Below, piece by piece: positions 35,651 through 45,051 of a stretch of DNA of 64,000 nt (positions are counted from its first letter, which is position 1; each line of letters begins with the position of its first letter). The translations under genes and the position numbers were made by a program. This DNA is from Paenibacillus sp. BK033. GTDB taxonomy: Bacteria > Bacillota > Bacilli > Paenibacillales > Paenibacillaceae. Location of the stretch: contig NZ_SLVP01000003.1 in the NCBI RefSeq assembly GCF_004345425.1, positions 221,975 to 285,974 on the forward strand, read 5' to 3'. The notes beneath the pieces were generated by a model. The model was not told the origin of the DNA. It did not search any database and saw only the letters and a program-made list of their open reading frames with translations.

Positions 35651-35726
35651 GCTCACCTAAGTATGATTTGGCGAGAACAAATAGCCACGTCTAGAGCTGA
35701 TCTTTCTCCGGTCTAATTACGGCCAT

Positions 35727-35762
35727 CCGGCTTCTATTCATGAGAATAGAGCCGGTTTTTTT
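35727..35762 (+). terminator. Terminator after the collagen-like/DUF4183 operon
   Basis: A long stem CCGGCTcTATTC/GAATAgAGCCGG followed by seven T. Confidence 0.9.
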
Positions 35763-35877
35763 ACATTAGAGAATTGGTCTGGAATTGACCGACCTACTTT
35801 CCGACCTAAAAAATACAAATGCGGTCCTGCGCATCCATAACCGTCGATAAATGGACGTATTTCGCTAATTTCGGCAA

Positions 35878-36852
35878 TTAATAGTTCCGGTAAAGCCAGT
35901 TCGCAGGCATCTCAACAAGCTCTTCGGGCTGCCCGAAACGCGTCCCGATTTCGGCAAAGCGCTCTTCAATGTTTTTGTCGAGGAGTCCCTTTTGGTTTGG
36001 TGCCCCGTTCAATAAAAACGTGACGTTGTGAAGATTGGCATCCTCAACCTTTTGCAGTACCCAGTCCGTACTTTTCAATTCCATGGTCGAATCGGTTTTT
36101 CTCCAGAACCAGGTCTTAGTCAGAATATTGCAGCTTGCTCCCGGTCCGTTAAATGAATCCTCTATTTCCTGACCCGCGGCATTCTCGTAAAAGACGATAT
36201 CCGTATGATCCAATGTCGATTCGCAGCTGATATTCATCAGCAAGCATTGCGGTTGGAAGCCCTTCACCCACTCATCGATCTCTTCGAACGGAAGCTCCTC
36301 GTAATTCGGACCTCCCCAATGCGCGTTCCATCCGTCAATGATTATGAACGGAACCTCTCCATAGCTTGTCAACAGCTCCTCCAATTGATTTTTAATAAAA
36401 TGCTTATCCTCTGGCGTACACTTCCTACGCCCGATTTGATGGTGCAAATCCAGCATTGAGAAGTAGAGTCCCGCCGCAATGCCTTCTTGCCTGAATGCAT
36501 TCAGGTATTCCTTAACGACATCACGCTGAATAGCTGCGTTTTTCACGCTGTGTTCCGTATAACGGGTCGGCCATAAGCTGAACCCCTCGTGATGCTTCGC
36601 TGTCAATGCGGCAAACTTCATGCCTGCTGATTTAGCTGCCCTGGCCCACTGCGCGCAATCCAATTCGGACGGACTCCAGCTCTTTGGTTCGAAAGGGAAT
36701 CTGCGGGGCTCGTCATGATTTTCGTGCGCATATTCCCAATCCTCTATTTCCGTCTCGGCAAACTGAAAGGTAGCGCTATTGAAGTGAATAAACATGCCGA
36801 ATCGTTGATTAACAAACCATTTCTGTCTCCGCACCAGCTCGGGGTTTATCAT
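35878..36852 (-). CDS. Alpha-L-fucosidase family protein (GH29)
   Basis: This 324-residue catalytic domain starts from ATG 36852, with AAGGAGG upstream. GH29 features are KFGMF-like RFGMFIHFN, AKSAGMKFAALTAKHHEGFSLW (in two runs) and the nucleophile Asp in FIIIDGWNAHWGG. It is shorter than typical GH29 enzymes (about 420-500) and lacks the C-terminal beta domain and a signal peptide, so it is probably cytoplasmic. It is divergent from an AraC-type regulator, which probably controls it. Confidence 0.85.
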   Translation of the reverse strand: MINPELVRRQKWFVNQRFGMFIHFNSATFQFAETEIEDWEYAHENHDEPRRFPFEPKSWSPSELDCAQWARAAKSAGMKFAALTAKHHEGFSLWPTRYTEHSVKNAAIQRDVVKEYLNAFRQEGIAAGLYFSMLDLHHQIGRRKCTPEDKHFIKNQLEELLTSYGEVPFIIIDGWNAHWGGPNYEELPFEEIDEWVKGFQPQCLLMNISCESTLDHTDIVFYENAAGQEIEDSFNGPGASCNILTKTWFWRKTDSTMELKSTDWVLQKVEDANLHNVTFLLNGAPNQKGLLDKNIEERFAEIGTRFGQPEELVEMPANWLYRNY

Positions 36853-36887
36853 TTCTCCATCCTCCTTATTATTGCTAGCAACCACTC

Positions 36888-36968
36888 GATATCGTATGAT
36901 ATCTACTACTGTATCTCATTTATCTAATTAGTTAATCAGACAATGACGACTAATAATCATACGATATC
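36888..36968. promoter_or_regulatory. Paired operators in the GH29/AraC divergent promoter region
   Basis: GATATCGTATGAT at 36888-36900 and its exact reverse complement at 36956-36968 (13 of 13 bp) face each other across 55 bp, one near each start codon. AraC proteins often loop DNA between such sites; the AraC gene at 36995 is the likely partner. Confidence 0.6.
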
Positions 36969-36994
36969 TACATTGAATAGGAGGAGATGATAGA

Positions 36995-37870
36995 ATGCTG
37001 GTCGTCGAACTGCCCGTCCCGCCAATTCCGTTACTGACTGCTGTTGGCTATACCCTGTGGCAAAACGGAATTGTGCATGCTCGCCGCCAATTCGATGCAT
37101 ACGATCTTATAATTTGCACCAAAGGTACGTTATATATGGAAGAGAACGATATCCAGTACGTACTCGAACAAGGAATGATGCTTCTTCTCGAACCCGGGAA
37201 GATACACGGTGGTTACCGTCCCACAGAATCAGAAACGGAAGTGTACTGGATTCATTTTCAATACCCTTCGTCGGACCTTTTGTTATTGAAAGAAAAGTCC
37301 ATCTCCCGGCAGCCCCTGCTGCAGGTAACAGACCAGGATATCGTCCCTCCCCCCGCGATCATCGATATTCCCAAGTTCACAGCCATCAATGTGCGGGCAA
37401 TCGTTCCCTTATTGAAAGAAATGATCAAATTGCATAGCATGTTGACTCTTTCGCGCTCCTTTGAATTAGAGATCCTCTTCGGCCAGCTTCTCATTCACTT
37501 ACAGAATGGAATACGGGAGAACAGCCCAAATGCCCGGACATACGAAATTGGCGAAATGGTAGCTTCCTACCTGGCAGACCAGCTCGAGCTTCCTTTCGAT
37601 TCCAAACGGATGGAACTGGATTTAAATTATCATTTTGACTATTTGGCGCGCTGCTTAAAGGAATATTCCGGCATGAGCCCCATGCAGTACAGGCATCATC
37701 TGCAGATCGATCGCGCCAAAAAACTCCTCGCGCATACCAGGCTTCCTCTGGTTAAAGTCGGGGAACAATGCGGCTTTCAGGATATCAATTACTTTTCGCG
37801 GCTGCTCAAACGCCATACCTCGTATACCCCCGGAGAATACCGGAAAAAACATCAATTATTCCGCGCGTAA
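36995..37870 (+). CDS. AraC family transcriptional regulator
   Basis: This 291-residue protein has an N-terminal cupin-type sensor domain (about 1-150, with LLLEPGKIHGG) and a C-terminal AraC helix-turn-helix pair with FDYLARCLKEYSGMSPMQYRH (in two runs) and CGFQDINYFSRLLKRHTSYTP. It is divergent from the GH29 gene and is likely an activator responding to a fucose-type sugar or a product of that enzyme. ATG 36995 follows AGGAGGAG. Confidence 0.92.
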   Translation: MLVVELPVPPIPLLTAVGYTLWQNGIVHARRQFDAYDLIICTKGTLYMEENDIQYVLEQGMMLLLEPGKIHGGYRPTESETEVYWIHFQYPSSDLLLLKEKSISRQPLLQVTDQDIVPPPAIIDIPKFTAINVRAIVPLLKEMIKLHSMLTLSRSFELEILFGQLLIHLQNGIRENSPNARTYEIGEMVASYLADQLELPFDSKRMELDLNYHFDYLARCLKEYSGMSPMQYRHHLQIDRAKKLLAHTRLPLVKVGEQCGFQDINYFSRLLKRHTSYTPGEYRKKHQLFRA

Positions 37871-37879
37871 TCGCAAACG

Positions 37880-37907
37880 AAAAAAAATCCGGCAGAATCT
37901 GCCGGAT
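37880..37907. terminator. Shared terminator of convergent AraC and AI-2E transporter genes
   Basis: A stem ATCCGGCAG/CTGCCGGAT, identical to the hairpin at 34175-34195, preceded by eight A, so it has a strong T run on the minus strand for the gene ending at 37912. Confidence 0.8.
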
Positions 37908-37911
37908 CACG

Positions 37912-38943
37912 TTACAGCTTGATATTTATTTTGAACAAACCTGCTTTGCGGATCGCCATGTAAATAATGACAACCAATGGTCCAAGAAAGACCCCGATTA
38001 CGCCCACCAGCTTAAAACCAACATACAAGCTGATCAACGCGGATAACGAGCCGATCCCTACCGAGTCACCCAGAATTTTAGGCTCTACGATACGGCGAAA
38101 TACCGTCATGAACAGGAACAGGACGTAAAGTCCGATCCCGGCATACAAGTCCCCGGTTACGACCAGATAAGTCCCCCATGGGACAAGCACCGTACCCGTG
38201 CCCAGGATTGGCATAATATCCACGATGACGATAAGAAGAGCAATCGCAAGCGGATATTTGATATCCAGGATGATCAGACCGATTAACGAAAGGATGTAAG
38301 TAAGAGCACTCAAAATTATTTGCGAGCGAAGGAAGCCAAAAATCGATCTTTTCAAATTATCCAGCACTTCATTGACCTGTGGCCTCGATTTCTCGTCAAA
38401 CAGGGTTAAGAACGTAGCCTTCATCGTATGGAGGCTGAAGCCGAACATGTAGACCGCAACCAGAAAGACGATAAAGAAAATGAACATGCTCGGAATCCCT
38501 GAAGCAAAAGAAATGACGGAGGACGATAATGAGCCTACCATGCCCGTGAGCGACTTGCTCATATCGGTCAGCCAATTCTCAATCTGGCTTACGGTATCCG
38601 GAGAGAAATTCGCGTACAGCGATCTTGCATTCTCGACCAGGTCGGTTACGTATGTACTGGCATCCCCAACATAGTTAGGTACTTTCTGCGCGAAGGCGAT
38701 AAGCTCCGCGACAACCTTAACCCCAAGCAGCGCCATCAATCCGATTAGAATAACGGTAAACAGGCTGCTTGAGATCGTTGAGGCGATGAGACGGTTGGTC
38801 TTCAGCCTGCGGATAAGAAACTGAGTCAGCGGCTCCAGGAAAATAGCAACAACTAGAGCAAGCAGGAACGGCGCCCCAACCGTAAACAGCATGTACAGCA
38901 GGAACAGTCCAAACGCAACCATGACTAACGTTTTTATCGACAC
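37912..38943 (-). CDS. AI-2E family transporter (PerM/YtvI-like)
   Basis: This 343-residue polytopic protein has an N-terminal hydrophobic block of two to three helices, a long soluble loop (about 80-150), and a C-terminal five-helix core with LVIVDIMPILGTGTVLVPWG, in two runs, the family hallmark. The family includes an autoinducer-2 exporter and Na+/H+ antiporter-like proteins; the substrate here is unknown. Confidence 0.9.
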   Translation of the reverse strand: MSIKTLVMVAFGLFLLYMLFTVGAPFLLALVVAIFLEPLTQFLIRRLKTNRLIASTISSSLFTVILIGLMALLGVKVVAELIAFAQKVPNYVGDASTYVTDLVENARSLYANFSPDTVSQIENWLTDMSKSLTGMVGSLSSSVISFASGIPSMFIFFIVFLVAVYMFGFSLHTMKATFLTLFDEKSRPQVNEVLDNLKRSIFGFLRSQIILSALTYILSLIGLIILDIKYPLAIALLIVIVDIMPILGTGTVLVPWGTYLVVTGDLYAGIGLYVLFLFMTVFRRIVEPKILGDSVGIGSLSALISLYVGFKLVGVIGVFLGPLVVIIYMAIRKAGLFKINIKL

Positions 38944-39081
38944 TTTAACGGATACCCTCCTTTCCTCTGGAAAAGTTTTACGAGCCGTTATGTAAGCGGG
39001 GCTAAGACTTTCGTATGAGCTTCGTCCACTATCAGCATACGCCCAATTGCGAAAGTAATGTCCCCTTTTCCGCGCGGAAGC

Positions 39082-40227
39082 TTAAAGAATTGCTGTCTTC
39101 TTGTGAAAGTCGATGTCCTTATAATACATGTCCTTCACCAGCAGGTTTGGACCGCAGCAGGCGGCCGCCGGACAATGACAATTCACGCTTCTCGCGAGCT
39201 TATGGTCAAGCCAGCGATCAAACAATCGATCCAGTCGTTCATCCTTCATATTGCCAAATGCGGGTACGTCGGAGAAATCGGTTACGAATACCTCACCGGT
39301 AAAAAGATTCACATTCAGCCGGTTGCGGCCGTCCGGGTCATTACGCACCGTCACATTGGGTTCCGAGGCTAGTCTCGACAAGAGCTTGCGCTCCTCCGGA
39401 TTGTCGCTGCATTGATAGAACGGCAAGGTTCCGAACAGCATCCACACATTCTTGTCCCTTGCATCGAGCAGTCTGCTGATCGACCGTTGCATGTCTTCCT
39501 TCGACAAGACCGGAAGATCCTTCGCGAACGAGCTTGGGTACATCGGATGCACCTCATGGCGCTGACAGCCCATCTCGATAATTAGCCGGTGAATCTCTTC
39601 AATCTGATCATGAGTCCGGTAGTTGATCATTGATTCGGCGGATACAAGCACACCCGCATCGCTTAACCGCTTGGCATTGTCAATCATCCGGTCATACAGC
39701 TTGGCAGCCGCTTCGCGGGATACCGCATGACCCGCCTTCGCGAAGCCAATCTGGTGGAAATCGTCCGCATTCGTGTAGTTAAACGAAATATGCATGACGT
39801 CCAGATACGGAGCGAGCTGCTCATAACGGCTGTACGGCAGCGTGACATTCGAGTTAATCTGCGAGCGGATGCCTCGGCTTTTCGCATATTGAAGAAGAGG
39901 AACCATGTATTCCTTCACGGTACGGTCCGAGAAAGACGGCTCTCCGCCCGTAATGCTTATGGTCTCCAAATGCTTCACTTCATCCAGACGCTTAATCATC
40001 AGCTCCAAAGGAAGCTTCGCCGGCTCCGACATGACCAGCGTATCGCCTACGGCGCAATGCTCGCAGCGCATATTGCACAGGTTGGATACCGTCATCTCGA
40101 CACTGGTCAAGGTATGGCGTCCATATTGCTGCAAGGATCGAATCGGGTCCCAAGGATCGTTAAGGGGAGATAATGGCGTGAGGGTATTCTTATTCAATGC
40201 ATAATCTATCTGGTTCAATAATTTCAT
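39082..40227 (-). CDS. yfkAB: Radical SAM protein YfkAB (CxCxxxxC type)
   Basis: This 381-residue radical SAM enzyme has the [4Fe-4S] motif CNMRCEHC near residue 55 and the SAM-binding ITGGEPS. The C-terminal CHCPAAAC fits the CxCxxxxC signature of the YfkAB group, perhaps for a second cluster. In B. subtilis it is annotated as two frames, yfkA and yfkB; here it is one intact frame. ATG 40227 has AGGTG 9 nt upstream. The reaction is unknown. Confidence 0.88.
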   Translation of the reverse strand: MKLLNQIDYALNKNTLTPLSPLNDPWDPIRSLQQYGRHTLTSVEMTVSNLCNMRCEHCAVGDTLVMSEPAKLPLELMIKRLDEVKHLETISITGGEPSFSDRTVKEYMVPLLQYAKSRGIRSQINSNVTLPYSRYEQLAPYLDVMHISFNYTNADDFHQIGFAKAGHAVSREAAAKLYDRMIDNAKRLSDAGVLVSAESMINYRTHDQIEEIHRLIIEMGCQRHEVHPMYPSSFAKDLPVLSKEDMQRSISRLLDARDKNVWMLFGTLPFYQCSDNPEERKLLSRLASEPNVTVRNDPDGRNRLNVNLFTGEVFVTDFSDVPAFGNMKDERLDRLFDRWLDHKLARSVNCHCPAAACCGPNLLVKDMYYKDIDFHKKTAIL

Positions 40228-40326
40228 TAATATCAGCACCTGACTTACATGGTTAAATTGGGTATGGCTTATACCATTGTAATGTTCGAAGGAGAATGAA
40301 GCAAATGGAAATAGGTATAAACAACG

Positions 40327-40348
40327 AAAAAAGAGGCTATGCAGCCTC
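40327..40348 (-). terminator. Terminator after HD-GYP gene 1
   Basis: A stem GAGGCT/AGCCTC with loop ATGC, followed by six T on the minus strand, just past the stop at 40360. Confidence 0.8.
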
Positions 40349-40359
40349 CTTTTCTCCTA

Positions 40360-41478
40360 TTATATTCCTGAGGCCAGGCCAACATTCGATTGTTCGCCGT
40401 TTACGCTGACGATCATCGTGCTGAGCTGCTTCGATAAATCGATTTCGTAAGGCGCAGCCAGCTCTTCCCCCGCTTCGTTATAGAGCAGACGGATAATTGG
40501 CCGATGCGGATACGAGTGGTTGAAATCAACCACAACACCCGTCTCGCCCGTATGGATCTTGACCGTTATCCCGATTGGATAAATCGCCACCTTGTCCCTG
40601 AATAGCTGAACCATGTGCTGCTCGTACAAGGTGCCCGTGCCCGCATACAACAGCTCAATCGCTTGATGAGGAAGCATAGGCGCGCGGTACACGCGGTTTG
40701 TCGTCATCGCGTCATAGGAGTCAACCAGGCCGATCCACTTGGCGAAATCATGGATTTCTTCCCCTTTGATCCCGCGAGGATAACCGCTGCCGTCAACCCG
40801 TTCATGATGCTGGAAAGCGCAATGCGCGACAATGAGCGGCATATTTGGCTCATCCTTCAGAAGCTCGAAGCCGATTTTGGCGTGATTGCGCATCATCCGA
40901 AATTCATGATCGGTCAAAGAGCCAGGCTTTTTCAGCACGTCCATCGGGATTTGCGTCTTCCCTATATCATGGAGCAACGCTCCCATTCCGAGCTTCATTA
41001 ATTCGTCTCTCGTATAACCGTGGGCAGAGCCAAGCAATGTCGTATATACGCAGACATTCAATGAATGCTGATAGAGATATTCGTCGACAATCCCCATGTT
41101 CATCAACATGATCATGGCGTCCTTATGATTGGACAGATCGTCGATTATCATATTCATGATCTGTTTAAAAGGCTGTGCGATGTACGGGTAAGTAGCGCCT
41201 TTTTTCTGCTTCGGCAATTCCATCATCGCGCGGAAATTCGTCTTGATCTCCTTTAAGGCGAGACTGATCGTATTTTCGCTTATAATTTCCGGAACTACGA
41301 TATCATCGGTCCTCGGATCCTTAATAAACACATAATGAATTCCATATTGCTCCAAACGGAAAATATGGCGACTCGTTAATTCCATATTTTCTCCCAAGAG
41401 GACTAATCCGTCGCCCGAGAAAATTTTTTTGGCAAGTCTCATGCCAGGCTGGCATTGCGTTATGGGTACCAAGCGCAT
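40360..41478 (-). CDS. HD-GYP domain phosphodiesterase
   Basis: This 372-residue protein has an N-terminal region (about 1-115) without a recognised domain and an HD-GYP domain (about 130-310) with HSLNVCVYTTLLG, LLHDIGKTQIP, HHERVDGSGYP and GLVDSYDAMTTNR. These are the metal and GYP residues expected for an active c-di-GMP phosphodiesterase. A second gene with the same design is at 45052-46116. Confidence 0.92.
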   Translation of the reverse strand: MRLVPITQCQPGMRLAKKIFSGDGLVLLGENMELTSRHIFRLEQYGIHYVFIKDPRTDDIVVPEIISENTISLALKEIKTNFRAMMELPKQKKGATYPYIAQPFKQIMNMIIDDLSNHKDAMIMLMNMGIVDEYLYQHSLNVCVYTTLLGSAHGYTRDELMKLGMGALLHDIGKTQIPMDVLKKPGSLTDHEFRMMRNHAKIGFELLKDEPNMPLIVAHCAFQHHERVDGSGYPRGIKGEEIHDFAKWIGLVDSYDAMTTNRVYRAPMLPHQAIELLYAGTGTLYEQHMVQLFRDKVAIYPIGITVKIHTGETGVVVDFNHSYPHRPIIRLLYNEAGEELAAPYEIDLSKQLSTMIVSVNGEQSNVGLASGI

Positions 41479-41603
41479 GTTCTTGATCCTTCCCCTTAAT
41501 CAAACGGTGTCTAAGCTAAAAAACACTTATACATTCTTATTCGGACAAAACTAGCCGTATTGTTAATGTAAGGTATAAATTCACGCTTGGCAACCATTTT
41601 ATA

Positions 41604-43043
41604 CTAAAAATTCGACAATATTCTCCATCTTTCTTGGTGACATGCCGTAATTCCATTGCCTTCCCGCAGCTCCGCAGCCAGAAGATCCCGGATAAATTCG
41701 GGTAGATAGTAGGATACCTCCGTCGCCTGTCCCAGCGATAAATAGCCGATATGGAACGTAAACATATCGATGCAGCCAACCACGTAGTCCCGCTCGTCGG
41801 AGAGCGGTTCGCCGTTAACGCGAATCGACAAAATTCGATGAAACTCCGGAAGGGATGGATCGTATTCGACCTCCATGCCGTCAATCGCCAGCGTGCCAAG
41901 CACCTCGCCACGGAAGCCGTAGCCTTTGATCGGCATGCCTGTAAAAGAAGGCAGCAGCGCTTCCTCCAGCGCTGCCCGGATATTCGCGCCGCTGAGCACC
42001 ATGCGGCACGGATTAATCGGCGACGGACAGAGGGCATGCAGCTGCCCCTCCGTCACGTCGCCTTCCTGCAGGCCGCCTAGCAGCTGCCCCGTATTCACGA
42101 TGCCGATCTCGGCATCGGCATGGCGGCGCAGGCCGGCGGCCAGCAGGTTCCCGAGCGGCGATTCCCGCTCGGGGAGGGCGGGCAGCGGCGCATCCAGCCG
42201 GGCGATAACCCGGCTGAGCCGCCGCTCTCCCGCCTCGCGGTAGCCGCCGATAATCGCGGCGGCTGCGGGATGCTCCGCATAGGCGGCCATCGGCACGCAT
42301 GCTGCGCGGAGACTCAAGCGCTTCTTGCTCTCGTCCAGCTCGAGCTCGATGCGTCCGATCTGCTCGCCGTATTTACCGGCGGCGCAAATCGAGGTACCGC
42401 CGATAACCAGCGGCTCCTCAAGCAGATGATGCGTATGTCCGCCCATGATCAGATCGATGCCCGGTATTTTTTCCGCCATCTGCTTATCGACGTTAATTCC
42501 GAGATGAGACATCACGGCTATGACGTCCACCTGCTCTCTTAGCCTCTTCACTTCTTCTCCAATAGCTTCAAAGGGATCGGTCAGATCCCAGCCAAGCAGC
42601 TCGTAAAAGTCCGTGTAACGGGCCGTAGCGGCTATCAGACCGACTCGGATTCCGTTCTTCTCCATTACCGTGCTGGGCAGCAGCCAGTCCGGCGGCTTAC
42701 CCGTACCGAGCTCGCGCATATTTGCGCCAAGAATCTTAAATTTCGCCTCGCGGTATACCCGCTCAAGCGTATCCTTCGAATACGTAAGACCTTCGTTATT
42801 GCCAAGCGTCGCCGCGTCATAACCGGCCGCGTTCAATAGCTCGACATTGACCATACCGTCGCTGCCCTCGGTTTCCAGCCGGATACGGTCCATATGATCG
42901 CCGATATCCAGGCAGAGTATAGGTTCGCTGCCGTAAGCAGCTCGCTGCTCCTCTATATAAGACATCATTCTTGCTGCATTCTCGAGACGGCTATGAATAT
43001 CGTTGCTGTGCAAAATGAGGATTGATCGATTTGAGAATGTCAT
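41604..43043 (-). CDS. yunD: YunD-like metallophosphatase/5'-nucleotidase
   Basis: This 479-residue protein starts from ATG 43043 (GGAGGAGG upstream). The calcineurin-like N-terminal domain has HSNDIHSRLE, LDIGDHMD, LGNNEGLTY, VMSHLGIN and GGHTHH. The C-terminal 5'-nucleotidase domain (about 290-460) has NPCRMVLSGANIRAALEEAL. The usual GNH[D/E] motif reads GNNE; I believe this also occurs in B. subtilis YunD, but cannot check it here. There is no signal peptide. It starts 20 bp after moaA. Confidence 0.86.
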   Translation of the reverse strand: MTFSNRSILILHSNDIHSRLENAARMMSYIEEQRAAYGSEPILCLDIGDHMDRIRLETEGSDGMVNVELLNAAGYDAATLGNNEGLTYSKDTLERVYREAKFKILGANMRELGTGKPPDWLLPSTVMEKNGIRVGLIAATARYTDFYELLGWDLTDPFEAIGEEVKRLREQVDVIAVMSHLGINVDKQMAEKIPGIDLIMGGHTHHLLEEPLVIGGTSICAAGKYGEQIGRIELELDESKKRLSLRAACVPMAAYAEHPAAAAIIGGYREAGERRLSRVIARLDAPLPALPERESPLGNLLAAGLRRHADAEIGIVNTGQLLGGLQEGDVTEGQLHALCPSPINPCRMVLSGANIRAALEEALLPSFTGMPIKGYGFRGEVLGTLAIDGMEVEYDPSLPEFHRILSIRVNGEPLSDERDYVVGCIDMFTFHIGYLSLGQATEVSYYLPEFIRDLLAAELREGNGITACHQERWRILSNF

Positions 43044-43062
43044 GCCTGCCTCCTCCGGTTCG

Positions 43063-44064
43063 TTACCCGCCAATTTGAGACATCCGGCGGTCGGTTGGCG
43101 TATGCGACAACGCTTCATTCGCCAGCTTAGCCGCCATTTCATGATTTTCGGGCTTCAGATCCATGGCTTTGTAGAAAATGCCTCGCATCGCTTCCGGATC
43201 GCCCAGCGCTGCCTTCACATTCAGCTCATCCACCCAATAGAGGCAGGGCTTCATCGAACCGTCCGCCGTCAGGCGAAGTCGGTTGCAGCTCTTGCAGAAA
43301 TGATCGCTAACCGGATGAATAAGGCCAAAGGATCCCTTGCCGCCTTCCATCTGCCAATCATCGGACGGCCCGTTTCCTTTTACGTTCAAACGTCTTTCGA
43401 TCTTATAACCCTCGCGCTCTGCCGTATCCAGCACATGCGACAGTGGCAGGTAGTGGTTACGCCAATTATCGTCCGCATGGCCAATCGGCATATATTCAAT
43501 AAAACGCACATGCATCGGCTGCTCGTAAGCCAGCTTCAGGAACGAAGCGATTTCGTCCTCGTTAATGCCTTTGAGCAGCACGCAATTCAGCTTAATCGGT
43601 GCAAGGCCAGCCCGGCCGGCTGCCTCAATCCCCTCAATTACCCGTTTCAGCTCTCCGCGGCGGGCAATAAACTTGAATCTCGCGGGATCAAGCGTATCGA
43701 GGCTGATATTGACGCGGTTTAAGCCAGCAGCTTTTAAAGCTTCGGCATATTTGCCAAGCAGCATGCCATTCGTCGTTAAGGCGATGTCCTCAATGCCGGG
43801 AATCGCCTTCAGCCTGCGGATCAGATCATCCAAGCCCGGACGGACAAGCGGTTCGCCGCCAGTAATCCGAAGCTTGGTAATGCCAAGCTCCGCCGCGGTC
43901 CGAACCACCTCTACAATATGGTCATAGCTGAGCAAATGGCTTGCATCAGCGAATTCCATACCTTCCTCCGGCATGCAGTATAAACAACGCAAATTGCATC
44001 TATCCGTAACCGAAATACGCAAATAATCGTGTTCTCTCCCGAAACGGTCCATCAATGGGGGCAT
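43063..44064 (-). CDS. moaA: GTP 3',8-cyclase (molybdenum cofactor synthesis)
   Basis: This radical SAM enzyme of the first step from GTP to cyclic pyranopterin monophosphate has 333 residues from ATG 44064 (GGAG 8 nt upstream; GTG 44073 is possible). The N-terminal cluster motif is CNLRCLYC, SAM contact is in ITGGEPLVRPG, and the C-terminal second-cluster cysteines are in CKSCNRLRLTADGSMKPC. It ends in Gly-Gly, required for activity in MoaA. Divergent from the MoaD-MoaE fusion. Confidence 0.95.
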   Translation of the reverse strand: MPPLMDRFGREHDYLRISVTDRCNLRCLYCMPEEGMEFADASHLLSYDHIVEVVRTAAELGITKLRITGGEPLVRPGLDDLIRRLKAIPGIEDIALTTNGMLLGKYAEALKAAGLNRVNISLDTLDPARFKFIARRGELKRVIEGIEAAGRAGLAPIKLNCVLLKGINEDEIASFLKLAYEQPMHVRFIEYMPIGHADDNWRNHYLPLSHVLDTAEREGYKIERRLNVKGNGPSDDWQMEGGKGSFGLIHPVSDHFCKSCNRLRLTADGSMKPCLYWVDELNVKAALGDPEAMRGIFYKAMDLKPENHEMAAKLANEALSHTPTDRRMSQIGG

Positions 44065-44163
44065 GCCTCTCACTCCTTTTCTCTTCTACTAGAATAACAT
44101 TTTTCACATGATTATGGTATGCTAATACGGAGTTCACCCTTAAGCGATGAGAGGTTATATTAC

Positions 44164-44913
44164 ATGGCATATACTTGGAAAATCCAGTTATTCGCCGGGC
44201 TTTCCGACCGTTTCGGCAGCCCGGTCATTCAAATAGAAACAGACGCCTCTTCCATGACGGTAGCGGCGCTCAAGCAGGAGCTCGCGGACCGTTTTCCGGA
44301 GCAGGCGGATCTTGTGCGCATTTCGTTTGTGGCTTGCAATCAGACGTATGCTTCCGACGATACCGTTATTCAAGCCTCGGACGAGCTTGCCGTCCTTCCC
44401 CCCGTCTCCGGCGGGGAACCGGAGGAAAACGAAACAGGCGGAGGCGAATACAGTTCCGCGGACGGCCGATTCGTCATCACGAAGCAGCCGATCACCTCGG
44501 ATGAAGTACTCGCTAAAGTTATCGTGCCCGCGCATGGCGCAGCGATCGCGTTTGTGGGGACCACGCGCGAATGGACCCATGGACAACGCACGGTACGCCT
44601 GGAATATGAAGCTTATGCGCCTATGGCCGTGCGTACGATGGAACAGATTGACGTTGAGCTTAACGAGCGCTGGCCGGGAACGCTGACGGCGATTTCCCAC
44701 CGGATTGGCGTTGTTGGCCTCGCGGAGACCAGTGTCGTTATAGCGGTCTCCTCCCCCCACAGGGATGCCTGTTACGAAGCAAGCCGGTACGCTATCGAGA
44801 GACTGAAGCAGATCGTTCCAATCTGGAAGAAGGAAATTTGGGAAAACGGCTCCGAATGGAAAGGGCATCAGCAGGGAAGCCCTTGGAATCCGATTGAATC
44901 CCTGCCCGATTAA
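44164..44913 (+). CDS. MoaD-MoaE fusion protein (molybdopterin synthase)
   Basis: This single 249-residue frame, from ATG 44164 (GAGAGG upstream), joins a ubiquitin-like MoaD (1-84, ending LPPVSGG) to a MoaE domain (about 105-249). The MoaE part has GAAIAFVGTTREWTHG, LEYEAYAPMA and the catalytic Lys region VPIWKKEIWENGSEW. The linker 85-104 is acidic and Gly-rich. Molybdopterin synthase needs a free Gly-Gly C-terminus on MoaD, so the fusion must be cut after residue 84, as reported for mycobacterial MoaX, or act differently. Confidence 0.92.
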   Translation: MAYTWKIQLFAGLSDRFGSPVIQIETDASSMTVAALKQELADRFPEQADLVRISFVACNQTYASDDTVIQASDELAVLPPVSGGEPEENETGGGEYSSADGRFVITKQPITSDEVLAKVIVPAHGAAIAFVGTTREWTHGQRTVRLEYEAYAPMAVRTMEQIDVELNERWPGTLTAISHRIGVVGLAETSVVIAVSSPHRDACYEASRYAIERLKQIVPIWKKEIWENGSEWKGHQQGSPWNPIESLPD

Positions 44914-45051
44914 TGGATGTCCATTCGAAGAGTGGTGCTAAACGTATAGGACAATAGTCATGTTTTCGCATCCCTCTTATTGCCATTACATTCATTCATT
45001 GTTACTATTATTTCATATATACCGTACATAATTTACTATTGAGGTGCAACG

